DNA of 64,000 bases from Agrobacterium vitis (GTDB lineage Bacteria; Pseudomonadota; Alphaproteobacteria; Rhizobiales; Rhizobiaceae): NCBI RefSeq assembly GCF_013426735.1, contig NZ_AP023272.1:3392501-3456500 (forward strand), in the 5' to 3' direction. Of this stretch, positions 46,730 through 54,985 are shown in pieces; the stretch's first letter is position 1, and every line of letters starts with the position of its first letter. The notes below the pieces were generated by a model. That model was given only the letters and a program-made list of their open reading frames with translations, searched no databases and was not told the DNA's origin. The translations under genes were made by a program, and so were the position numbers.

Positions 46730-46783
46730 TAGAGTTTGCCTTTTCGGGAAAACCGGGGTCCACGTTTCCGAAGGTAAACTCTA
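46730..46783. repeat. Palindrome between convergent genes whose ends are both stop codons
   Basis: TAGAGTTTGCCTT (46730-46742) pairs with AAGGTAAACTCTA (46771-46783) with one mismatch, with inner TTCGGGAAAACCGG...CGTTTCCGAA. The right end is the antiporter's TAG stop; the left end, before the IS inserted, was the patatin's TAG. The GAAAACCGGGGTCCACGTTTCC centre resembles the AAAACCGGTTTCCACTTTCC motif at 36405-36425. Confidence 0.65.
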
Positions 46784-48601
46784 AGCAGCCGTATCCCGGT
46801 CTTGTTCCCTGTCTTTGTCCTGATCTTTCTCCGTCTCATGTCCCCGCTTGGGTTTGATCAGCGGTTCAGGCTGGACAGGCCTGTTATACAGCATATGGGC
46901 GCCGCCCTTGATGCCTTCAACCGCCTGAATGCGTAGGCGCTCGTCGTCGCGGCGGCGGATATCGGCCTCGATGGCCTCGGCCATGTCCTCATCCACACCC
47001 AGGGCCTCGATGGTCTTACGGCCGAATTTCAAGCCTGATTCCACGGTTTCGCGCAGTTCATATTCGACATTGCGCGCCCGCAGCCAGAGGCTGTGAACAC
47101 GATCATAGGAGCGCACGAACAGCCGCGCCTGGGGAAATTCGGAGGCGACCAGCTCGACGATCCGGTCGGTAACCTCCCGCTTCTGGGTACAGACCGCGAC
47201 CACCTTGGCCTTTTCGATGCCAGCGGCCCTCAACATGTCCAGCCGCGTGCCATCCCCGAAATAAATACGAAACCCGAAGGAGGCAGCCTGGCGAATACGG
47301 TCGGCGGAATCGTCGATGATCGTCACATCCCGGCCACTGGCCAGCAACACCTGGGCGGCAATCTGGCCAAAACGCGAAAAGCCAATCATCAACACATCCG
47401 AACCGGCGCCGTCGAAATCCTCGTCCAGCTCCTCATGTTGATCGCGTGACAGCAGCCGGGAGGAGAGCGCCGCGACCACCGGCGTCAGCGCCATGGTGAG
47501 CGTGACGATCGAAATCAGCAACGACGAGGTGGCGCTGGAAAACACCCCAGCCGAGACGGCGGTGGTAAACAGCACAAAACCGAATTCTCCGCCCTGCGGC
47601 AGAATGGCGGCAATGCGAATGGCATCGTCATGCCGCGATCCGGCCAGCCGGCAGAGAGCATAAATGCTGATCGCCTTGATCAGCATCACCACCGGCACCG
47701 CAACGGCCAGCAGCCAGAGATTGGCAAAAATCACGTTGAACTGGACGGACAGGCCCACCGCCATGAAAAACAGCGCCTGGAGAATGCCGCGAAACGGCTC
47801 GATATCGGCTTCCAATTCATGGCGATAGGAGGATTCGGCCAGCATAACGCCCGCCAGAAACGCTCCCATCGCCATGGACAGGCCGACTGCCTGCATCAGC
47901 ATCGCCGATCCGAGCACGATGAACAGGGCTGCGGCAATCATCACCTCACGAGCGCCGGTGCGGGCCATCACCTGAAACAGCGGATTGAGCAAATAGCGTC
48001 CGGCCAGGATCATCGCAACGGTGGCAATGACGGCCACACCGATATCGATCCATAGTGAGCCGGGCGCAGGCGCCGCCTGGGCGCCGAGAATGGAAATCAG
48101 CGCCAGTAGCGGCACGATGGCAAGATCCTGGAACAGCAGGACAGAAAAGGTGCGCTGGCCATATTGGCTATTGAGGTCACTGCGATCATTGAGGATCTGC
48201 AAGGCAAACGCCGTGGAGGATAGCGACAGACCAAAACCGGCAATCACCGCGCCGCGCCAATCGAGCAGACCGAAGGCCAGCACCACGCCGGTCAGCAGTA
48301 CTCCACCTACCATCACCTGGGCAGTCCCCAGGCCGAAAATATCGGCGCGCATTTTCCAAAGGGTCGAGGGTTTTAACTCCAGTCCGATGACGAACAGCAG
48401 GAAAACGATACCAAGCTCGGCAACTGAGAGAATTTCCTCCGCCCCGGTGATGACATGGGCGACAGGACCGATGACAGCACCTGCCGCCAGATAGCCGAGC
48501 ACCGTGCCGAGGCCGAGCTTGCGGAAAATCGGTGCGGCGACCACGGCACCGCCCAAAAGTACGAGAGCCTCGGTAAACAACAGGGTGGGTGCGGTGCTCA
48601 T
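46781..48601 (-). CDS. CPA2-family monovalent cation:proton antiporter with TrkA-N domain
   Basis: A 606-aa KefB/KefC-type transporter. Twelve or so membrane helices (ALVLLGGAVVAAPIFRKLGL, ELGIVFLLFVIGLELKPSTL, VLLFQDLAIVPLLALISILG) are followed by a Rossmann TrkA-N domain (SDVLMIGFSRFGQIAAQVLL, VTIIDDSADRI, FGDGTRLDMLRAAGIEKAKV). The C-terminus is highly charged (KDQDKDREQDRDTAA). It probably exchanges K+ or Na+ for H+ and may be gated by a nucleotide or glutathione adduct. No ancillary kefF/kefG gene adjoins it. Confidence 0.92.
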   Translation of the reverse strand: MSTAPTLLFTEALVLLGGAVVAAPIFRKLGLGTVLGYLAAGAVIGPVAHVITGAEEILSVAELGIVFLLFVIGLELKPSTLWKMRADIFGLGTAQVMVGGVLLTGVVLAFGLLDWRGAVIAGFGLSLSSTAFALQILNDRSDLNSQYGQRTFSVLLFQDLAIVPLLALISILGAQAAPAPGSLWIDIGVAVIATVAMILAGRYLLNPLFQVMARTGAREVMIAAALFIVLGSAMLMQAVGLSMAMGAFLAGVMLAESSYRHELEADIEPFRGILQALFFMAVGLSVQFNVIFANLWLLAVAVPVVMLIKAISIYALCRLAGSRHDDAIRIAAILPQGGEFGFVLFTTAVSAGVFSSATSSLLISIVTLTMALTPVVAALSSRLLSRDQHEELDEDFDGAGSDVLMIGFSRFGQIAAQVLLASGRDVTIIDDSADRIRQAASFGFRIYFGDGTRLDMLRAAGIEKAKVVAVCTQKREVTDRIVELVASEFPQARLFVRSYDRVHSLWLRARNVEYELRETVESGLKFGRKTIEALGVDEDMAEAIEADIRRRDDERLRIQAVEGIKGGAHMLYNRPVQPEPLIKPKRGHETEKDQDKDREQDRDTAA

Positions 48602-48715
48602 CTTAGCCTTTCCGGTGCAAGCCTTCTATCGCAGGGTTCGACTGGTCTGCCCTTGATGCGGAAGGGAATGCAAACTATAGCGACGTCATCGCACCCTATC
48701 GAGTGCAATCAGGTC

Positions 48716-48785
48716 GCTATAGCACTTTATCCCTGCTGCATAATTTTCTCCTCAAACCGATTCCGGTTTACGGAATTATGCAGTA
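48716..48785. repeat. Dispersed palindrome, copy 4 of 5
   Basis: Arms CTGCATAATT (48736-48745) / AATTATGCAG (48774-48783), with inner AAACCGATTCCGGTTT. The leader CGCTATAGCACTTTAT matches copies 2 and 3. It ends 29 bases before the pmbA start. A further dyad CTATAGCGAC...GTCGCTATAG (48675-48723) lies just before it. Confidence 0.85.
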
Positions 48786-48812
48786 AAGGAAGGTGACGAG
48801 AAAGGCCAAGCC

Positions 48813-50159
48813 ATGTCATCTGAAAATTCCCCCGAACATCTTTTGTCGCGCGCCCATCAACTGGTCGATCTGGCCCGCAAAGCCGGAGCAGAGCGGGCCG
48901 ATGCCGTTGTGGTGCGCTCCCGCGCCCATTCGGTCAGCGTGCGGCTGGGCAAAGTCGAGCAGACAGAATCCTCGGAAAGCGATGATTTTTCGCTGCGGGT
49001 GTTTATCGGCAACCGCGTCGCCTCCGTCTCGGCCAATCCGGGCTTCGACCTGACGGCGCTGGCCGAACGCGCCGTTGCCATGGCGAGGGTTTCGCCGGAA
49101 GACCCCTATACCGGCCTTGCCGATGAAGAGGATCTGGCAAGGACCTATCCGGATCTGCAACTTTACGACCCAACCGAGGTGTCGAGCGATGCGCTGCGCG
49201 ACGCAGCTCTTGCCATGGAAGAGGCGGCTCTTGCCGTCAATGGCGTCAGCAATTCGCTGGGGGCCAGCGCATCGGCAGGCATGGGCGGGCTGGTTCTCGT
49301 GACCTCGCACGGCTTTTCCGGCCACTACCAGGCCTCGCGGTTTTCCCGCTCGACCGGGGTGATCGCTGGCGAAGGCACGTCGATGGAACGCGACCACGAT
49401 TACGACAGCCGCCTGTATTTCGCCGAGCTGGACAGCCCGGAAGAGATCGGCAGACGCGCAGGCGAGCGCACGGTGCGCCGGATCAACCCGCGCAAGGCCG
49501 ACACTGCCAAAAACCTGACGGTTGTGCTCGATCCGCGCGTCGCACGCGGCTTTGTTGGCCATATCTCCGGTGCCATCAATGGCGCTGCCGTGGCCCGTAA
49601 AACCTCCTTCCTGCGCGACCGCATGGGCCAGCAGGTGCTGAAATCCGGTCTCAGCATCACCGACGATCCGACCCGGGTGCGTGGTTCGTCCTCGCGTCCT
49701 TTCGATGGCGAAGGGGTGATGGGCAAGCCGCTGACGATGATCGAGGATGGCGTTTTGCGCCATTGGTTCCTCTCCACATCGGCGGCGCGCGAACTGGGCT
49801 TGAAGACCAATGGGCGCGGCGCGCGCGGCGGCACGTCCGTCTCGCCCTCTTCCTCCAATCTGGCGCTGGAGCCGGGCGACATCACGCCGGAGGCGCTGAT
49901 ATCAGGCATTTCCAGTGGATTTTACATTACCGACATGATCGGCCATGGGGTTGACATGATCACCGGCGATTACAGCCGAGGGGCCTCCGGTTTCTGGATC
50001 GAGAATGGCGAACTGACCTATCCGGTTTCGGAAGTGACGATTGCGTCCAACCTGAAGCAGATGTTCATGGCGATGACGCCAGCCAATGACATCGACCGCA
50101 AATTCGGCGTCGCAGCTCCGACACTTGCCATCGAAGGCCTGACGATTGCCGGGAAATAA
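48813..50159 (+). CDS. pmbA: TldE/PmbA-family protein
   Basis: A 448-aa TldD/TldE-family protein of the PmbA (TldE) branch: it lacks the HExxxH metal site of TldD and has the TldE-like tail GHGVDMITGDYSRGASGFWI then ENGELTYPVSEVTIASNLKQ. TldD/TldE together process small peptides such as microcin B17 precursors and the CcdA antitoxin; tldD is not in the window. ATG 48813 with AAGCC/AGG upstream gives the full domain. It is followed 24 bases later by the phosphatase gene. Confidence 0.92.
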   Translation: MSSENSPEHLLSRAHQLVDLARKAGAERADAVVVRSRAHSVSVRLGKVEQTESSESDDFSLRVFIGNRVASVSANPGFDLTALAERAVAMARVSPEDPYTGLADEEDLARTYPDLQLYDPTEVSSDALRDAALAMEEAALAVNGVSNSLGASASAGMGGLVLVTSHGFSGHYQASRFSRSTGVIAGEGTSMERDHDYDSRLYFAELDSPEEIGRRAGERTVRRINPRKADTAKNLTVVLDPRVARGFVGHISGAINGAAVARKTSFLRDRMGQQVLKSGLSITDDPTRVRGSSSRPFDGEGVMGKPLTMIEDGVLRHWFLSTSAARELGLKTNGRGARGGTSVSPSSSNLALEPGDITPEALISGISSGFYITDMIGHGVDMITGDYSRGASGFWIENGELTYPVSEVTIASNLKQMFMAMTPANDIDRKFGVAAPTLAIEGLTIAGK

Positions 50160-50183
50160 CCATATCAACAAGGACCGTAAAGG

Positions 50184-51014
50184 GTGAGCAGCACAAGCCA
50201 AATGCCAGATCTTCAAGCCGATCTCGACCTCATTGCCGAGGCCGCACGACAGGCTGGCGAGGTGGCGCTGACCTATTTCGGGGCTGATCCGGATGTCTGG
50301 TGGAAAAACGAGGGCCAATCACCGGTCAGCGCCGCAGACTATGCCGCCAATAGCCTGCTGGAAAAGATCCTGCGCGGCGCACGTCCCTCCTATGGCTGGC
50401 TTTCGGAGGAAAATGACGACGATGAAAGCCGGCTGAGCCGCGACAGCGTCTTTGTGATTGATCCGATCGATGGCACCCGCGCCTTTCTGGCCAAGGAAAA
50501 AACCTGGTGCGTGTCCGTTGCGGTCGTACATCGTGGCCGTCCAGTGGCGGCTGTCCTGGTCGCGCCTGCCCTTGGCGAAACCTTTCTGGCAACCGCCGAG
50601 GGGCAAGCTACCTTGAACGGCGAAGTGATTACTGTCGCCGACCGCCTGCCTCATCAAAGCCTGCGGGTGGCGACACCTGCCGAATTGCTCAAGGCCTTTC
50701 GAGACGGCGTGCGCGAGCGGCTGGAACGGGTCGCTCATATTCCTTCGCTCGCCTATCGGCTGGCACTGGTGGCGGACGGGCGGATCGATGCGACGCTGGT
50801 GATGAAAAACTCCCATGACTGGGACCTGGCCGCAGCCGACCTTATTCTTGAACGGGCTGGCGGAGCGCTGACCGACATCCACGGCAAGCCGCTACTCTAC
50901 AACCGGCCACAGGTGCGCCACGGCCATCTTCTGGCCGGATCAAACGCCGTCCTGCCGGAACTACTGACCGCCTTTTCGGCAGGACCGGAGACTGCATCCG
51001 ACAAGGGCCGATAA
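50184..51014 (+). CDS. Inositol monophosphatase/CysQ-family phosphatase
   Basis: A 276-aa lithium-sensitive-type phosphatase. Metal motifs: WLSEENDDDE (EE), VFVIDPIDGTRAFLAKEKTW (DPIDGT), and SHDWDLAAADLILERAGGAL (WD). The N-terminal LDLIAEAARQAGEVALTYFG is typical. It could be 3'(2'),5'-bisphosphate nucleotidase (CysQ) or inositol monophosphatase; the sequence does not decide. In other rhizobia a similar gene precedes DUF4170 and waaA. GTG 50184 is used here, ATG 50202 is the alternative. Confidence 0.88.
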   Translation: MSSTSQMPDLQADLDLIAEAARQAGEVALTYFGADPDVWWKNEGQSPVSAADYAANSLLEKILRGARPSYGWLSEENDDDESRLSRDSVFVIDPIDGTRAFLAKEKTWCVSVAVVHRGRPVAAVLVAPALGETFLATAEGQATLNGEVITVADRLPHQSLRVATPAELLKAFRDGVRERLERVAHIPSLAYRLALVADGRIDATLVMKNSHDWDLAAADLILERAGGALTDIHGKPLLYNRPQVRHGHLLAGSNAVLPELLTAFSAGPETASDKGR

Positions 51015-51128
51015 GATGCAGGATGAACAACCCAACGCTCGGCATGGCAGGTCGGGCGGCGGCGGTTGACCTTGCTGTAAAAATCAAGCAGATGACATCT
51101 GCGGGAGAATGATGATGGGAAAGATGAG

Positions 51129-51365
51129 ATGACCGAGAAAAACGACAGGAAACAGCTTCTGCATCTGGTGTTCGGCGGAGAGTTGAGCAATCTGGCCGAG
51201 GTTCAATTCCGCAATCTTGAAGAATTGGACATCGTCGGGATCTTCCCTGATTATGCAACGGCACTTTCCGCATGGAAAAGCAAAGCGCAGCAGACAGTCG
51301 ACAATGCCCATATGCGGTATTTCATTGTGCATATGCATCGCCTGCTGACCCCTGGCGAACAATAA
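51129..51365 (+). CDS. DUF4170 small protein
   Basis: A 78-aa protein: LLHLVFGGELSNLAEVQFRN, LEELDIVGIFPDYATALSAW, and RYFIVHMHRLLTPGEQ. This matches DUF4170, found in alphaproteobacteria between the monophosphatase and waaA, as here. Function unknown; a link to LPS is inferred from position only. A GATGAG-containing stretch lies before the ATG. Confidence 0.82.
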   Translation: MTEKNDRKQLLHLVFGGELSNLAEVQFRNLEELDIVGIFPDYATALSAWKSKAQQTVDNAHMRYFIVHMHRLLTPGEQ

Positions 51366-51531
51366 TACCAAGGCTCGAAGCGTCATCTTCCATGGCGCTT
51401 CGGATGAAGCGTAGACTTGACTGACATTTGGTGCCGCCACGGACCATGACGGTTTGCGGATAAAAACACGCTTGATGACGGATCGCGGCCTCGCAGCCAT
51501 GACCCTCTGGCGTATTTAAGGTTGGAGAAGG

Positions 51532-52851
51532 ATGAGCGCATTGGCACGCATCGCACTGACCGCCTATCGCTGGGCAGGGATCGTCGCCTTTCCGTGTGCA
51601 GGACTTTTCCTGTCCATTCGCGCCGCCAAAGGCAAGGAAGATCGCACCCGGCGGCTGGAACGGGTCGGCTATGCCGCCGCCAACCGGCCCCGCGGGCCGC
51701 TGGTCTGGGTTCATGCCGCCAGCGTCGGCGAGATGATGGCGGTAACGGCTCTGATGCGGGAACTGCGCCGCTGCGAGATCAATGTTCTCCTGACCACGGG
51801 TACGACAACCTCGGCCCAGATTGCCAGCGACCGTCTTCAGGACGGCGTCATCCACCAATATGTGCCAATCGATGCCGTGCCCGCCGTGCGCCGGTTTCTC
51901 GATTATTGGCAGCCGGACATGATGATCGGCGTCGAATCCGAGATCTGGCCGACCATGCTTCAAGACCTGCATGACCGGCAGATCCCGCAGATCCTGGTCA
52001 ATGCCCGGATTTCCGACCGCTCCTTTGCCCGCTGGCAGCGCCATCCCAATGTGGCGTCTTCGCTGTTTTCCAAGCTTGCCATGGTCGTGGCGCAATCGGA
52101 TGTCGATGCCGAGCGGTTCCGCGATCTCGGTGCCTGGCCGGTCAGCGTTTCCGGCAATATCAAGGTGGACACGGATGCTCCACCCTGCGACAGCAGCCTA
52201 CTGACCAGCTATGAGCGGCAGATTGGCCATCGCAAGACCTGGGCGGCCATTTCCACCGCCGAGGGCGAGGAAAAGATCGCCGCCATGGTCCACCGCGCCC
52301 TGAAAGCCCATATGGGCCAGCTTAGTATCGTCGTGCCACGCCATCCGGAACGGGCCGATGCCATCGAGGCAATGATGATCGAACAGGGCCTGACGGTTGC
52401 CCGCCGCAGCCGCAACGATCCGATCACGCCGCAGACAGATGTGTTTCTGGGTGATACGATCGGCGAAATGGGGCTTTATCTGCGGCTGACGGATATCGCC
52501 TTCGTCGGTCGCTCGATGATGAAGGAAGGCGGCGGCGGCAACCCGATGGAGCCTGCCGTGCTGGGCTGCGCAGTGCTGAGCGGCCCACATGTGGAAAATT
52601 TCCGTGAAAGCTACCAGCGCCTGGTGCGCCATGGTGCCGCCCGCGTGGTGCGCGACGCCGAAACCCTGGCGAAAGCCGTACATTTCCTGATGAATAACCA
52701 TCTGGCGCGTCACAAAATGTCCGATTCCGGCATGGAAGCCGTGCAGGACATGCGCGGTGCGCTGACGGCGACCATCAAGGCGATGGAACCCTATATCAAT
52801 CCCTTGACCGTCAAGGCCCGTCTCGAACCGAAGACGGCAGCGGGCGAATGA
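51532..52851 (+). CDS. waaA: 3-deoxy-D-manno-octulosonic acid (Kdo) transferase
   Basis: WaaA/KdtA (439 aa) adds Kdo to lipid IVA at the inner membrane. It has an N-terminal membrane helix (RWAGIVAFPCAGLFLSIRAA), WVHAASVGEMMAVTALMREL, LLTTGTTTSAQIASDRLQDG, YVPIDAVPAVRRFLDYWQPD, and DTIGEMGLYLRLTDIAFVGR. The last is the GT30 family donor-site region. Its stop overlaps the start of the HAD gene by four bases (ATGA), so the two are translationally coupled. Confidence 0.95.
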   Translation: MSALARIALTAYRWAGIVAFPCAGLFLSIRAAKGKEDRTRRLERVGYAAANRPRGPLVWVHAASVGEMMAVTALMRELRRCEINVLLTTGTTTSAQIASDRLQDGVIHQYVPIDAVPAVRRFLDYWQPDMMIGVESEIWPTMLQDLHDRQIPQILVNARISDRSFARWQRHPNVASSLFSKLAMVVAQSDVDAERFRDLGAWPVSVSGNIKVDTDAPPCDSSLLTSYERQIGHRKTWAAISTAEGEEKIAAMVHRALKAHMGQLSIVVPRHPERADAIEAMMIEQGLTVARRSRNDPITPQTDVFLGDTIGEMGLYLRLTDIAFVGRSMMKEGGGGNPMEPAVLGCAVLSGPHVENFRESYQRLVRHGAARVVRDAETLAKAVHFLMNNHLARHKMSDSGMEAVQDMRGALTATIKAMEPYINPLTVKARLEPKTAAGE

Positions 52852-53588
52852 TAGGGAGTGGCACTGTGACCGATGACGTTGCCCGATCAGCCTCTACAAT
52901 TGGCGGAATTCTGTTCGACAAGGATGGCACGCTGTTGGATTACGACGCCAGTTGGGCGCCGGTGAACCGGCAACTGGCGCTGATGGCCGCCGATGGCGAC
53001 CAGACGCTGGCCGATCAATTGCTCGGCGCCTGCGGCATGGACCCAGAAAGCGGTTATGTCGTCCCCGACAGTCTGCTGGCGGCGGGCAATGCCCGTGAGA
53101 TCGCCGAGGGACTGGCCAAGGCGGGGTCGCCCTTCGATGCTGATTATCTCACCGAAGCGCTGGATGCGATTTTCGCCAATGCCGCCGAGCTTTCCGTGCC
53201 GGTGACCGATCTTGGTGCGCTGTTTGCAAAGCTGCGACAGCGCGGCCTGAAGCTCGGCATCGCCTCCTCTGACAATGAGCGCTCGATCCGTGCCATCGTC
53301 CAGCGGTTCGGGCTTGAGCCGCATGTGGATTTCATTGCCGGTTACGACAGCGGGTTCGGTTGCAAGCCGGAGCCGGGCATGGTGCATGGCTTTTGCCAGG
53401 CGACCGGCCTTGCCCCCGCAAACGTAGCCGTGGTCGGCGACAATAATCACGACCTGTTGATGGGCCGCAATGCAGGCGCCGGGCTTTCAATTGCCGTGCT
53501 GACTGGCACCGGATCGCGCCTGACGCTGGAAGCCGGAAGCGATTACTGCTTGAACGACATTACCGAACTTGAACAGGTCCTGGGTTGA
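52848..53588 (+). CDS. HAD-superfamily phosphatase, phosphoglycolate-phosphatase-like
   Basis: A 246-aa HAD hydrolase: motif I ILFDKDGTLLDYDASW (nucleophile Asp and second Asp), motif II LGIASSDNER, motif III GCKPEPGM with Lys, and motif IV VAVVGDNNHDLLMGRNAGAG. A helical cap follows motif I. The substrate is unknown; relatives hydrolyse phosphoglycolate and other small phosphates. It is wedged between waaA (4-base overlap) and lpxK (10-base gap), so it is expressed with lipid A genes. A GTG at 52866 behind GGGAG is the alternative start. Confidence 0.9.
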   Translation: MIGSGTVTDDVARSASTIGGILFDKDGTLLDYDASWAPVNRQLALMAADGDQTLADQLLGACGMDPESGYVVPDSLLAAGNAREIAEGLAKAGSPFDADYLTEALDAIFANAAELSVPVTDLGALFAKLRQRGLKLGIASSDNERSIRAIVQRFGLEPHVDFIAGYDSGFGCKPEPGMVHGFCQATGLAPANVAVVGDNNHDLLMGRNAGAGLSIAVLTGTGSRLTLEAGSDYCLNDITELEQVLG

Positions 53589-53598
53589 GGGGCAGCCG

Positions 53599-54621
53599 AT
53601 GAAGCTGCATGCACCCTCCTTTTGGTGGCAAAAAGCCGGATTTTCAGCCCTGGCGCTATGGCCGCTGTCTTTCCTCTATGGCCGGATTGCCGCCCGGCGC
53701 ATGCGCGGGTCTTCAGCCTATGCTCCCGCGGTACCGGTGATCTGTATCGGCAATGTCACGCTTGGCGGCGCTGGCAAGACGCCGACGGCCCTGGCTCTGG
53801 CCAAGGCCGCCCTTGCCATGGGCTTGAAGCCCGGCTTTCTCAGCCGTGGCTATGGCGGATCGGTCCGCCGCACGACCTTGGTCGATCCGGGCCACCACAC
53901 CGCCAAGGATGTCGGTGACGAACCGCTGCTGCTGGCCTCGGTGGCGCCGACAGTGGTGGCATCGCGTCGCCGCGACGGGGCCAAAGAATTGGAGCGCCAA
54001 GGCATCGACCTGATCATCATGGATGACGGATTTCAAAGCGCACAGATCCGCATCGATTGTGCCGTGGTGGTGACCGACAGTTACAAAGGCGATGGCAATG
54101 GTTTCGTCTTTCCCGCCGGGCCATTGCGGGCGCCGCTGGCAATCCAGTTTCAAAAGCTGGACATGCTGCTGGTGGTTGGCAAAGGCGATGCCGCCATTCC
54201 GATGGTGCGGCGGGCCGCCCGAATGGGCAAGCCGGTATTGACCGCTCAGCTTCATCCCCTGCCCGGCCCAAGCCTTAGGGGTCAGCGCCTGCTGGCCTAT
54301 GCAGGCATTGCCGATCCGGAAAAGTTCTACCGCACCCTGCGCGAAATGGGTGCAGACATCGTCGTGGCCAGAGGGTTTGGCGATCACCAGCCCTTGTCCG
54401 CTGCGGCGATTGCCGAGCTGATCGAAGAGGCTGAGGCCAACGATCTTCTGCTGGTCACGACCGCAAAGGATCAGGCCCGGCTACGGGGCGCAAGTCAGGA
54501 CCGGGCACAGGAACTTCTTGCCAAATCCACCGTGATCGAAATCGAGATGATCTTCGACGATCCGGCGGTCCCAGCACGCGTGATAGACCAGGCGCAGGAT
54601 CGTTTTCGCAGGTCTCGGTAA
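53599..54621 (+). CDS. lpxK: Tetraacyldisaccharide 4'-kinase
   Basis: LpxK (340 aa) phosphorylates the 4' position of the lipid A disaccharide. It has an N-terminal membrane-associated segment (SFWWQKAGFSALALWPLSFL), Walker A in IGNVTLGGAGKTPTALALAK, and FLSRGYGGSVRRTTLVDPGH. LIIMDDGFQSAQIRIDCAVV carries the DDGFQ motif. The start ATG 53599 follows AGGGG. The order waaA-HAD-lpxK gives a Kdo/lipid A operon. Confidence 0.95.
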   Translation: MKLHAPSFWWQKAGFSALALWPLSFLYGRIAARRMRGSSAYAPAVPVICIGNVTLGGAGKTPTALALAKAALAMGLKPGFLSRGYGGSVRRTTLVDPGHHTAKDVGDEPLLLASVAPTVVASRRRDGAKELERQGIDLIIMDDGFQSAQIRIDCAVVVTDSYKGDGNGFVFPAGPLRAPLAIQFQKLDMLLVVGKGDAAIPMVRRAARMGKPVLTAQLHPLPGPSLRGQRLLAYAGIADPEKFYRTLREMGADIVVARGFGDHQPLSAAAIAELIEEAEANDLLLVTTAKDQARLRGASQDRAQELLAKSTVIEIEMIFDDPAVPARVIDQAQDRFRRSR

Positions 54622-54638
54622 TGACGCGGCGCTTGCCC

Positions 54639-54869
54639 TTACCGCTTCTGGTTCGGCAGATTGCCAGCGCGCTTTTCCGCTTCCAGTGAAGCCGCCGCAT
54701 CGACATAGGCTTCCTGACGATCAACGCTCCAGTATTTCAGCTCATCGATGGTGATCGGTCGGCCGGTGATGGCGCAGACCACGTAGGAGCCGGGAAAGGT
54801 AATCTGGAAATCCGCATCCAGATATTTCACCGTGGCCTCGCGATTTCCACGGCTTTCGAAGCGATTCAT
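54639..54869 (-). CDS. DUF2093 small protein
   Basis: A 76-aa DUF2093 protein: VKYLDADFQITFPGSYVVCA, ITGRPITIDELKYWSVDRQE, AYVDAAASLEAEKRAGN. It is conserved beside lpxK and mutL in rhizobia; function unknown. Convergent with lpxK, 17 bases apart. Confidence 0.85.
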   Translation of the reverse strand: MNRFESRGNREATVKYLDADFQITFPGSYVVCAITGRPITIDELKYWSVDRQEAYVDAAASLEAEKRAGNLPNQKR

Positions 54870-54985
54870 GGAGTGGTCCTAACTCTCTTCTTGTTCTTGT
54901 CGTTTAGTACTGCTTGCCGTTGCGTGCCGAACCGGCAGTAGCGTGCCGTCTATAAATGCACACAAACTGCCCTTGCAATCAACCG

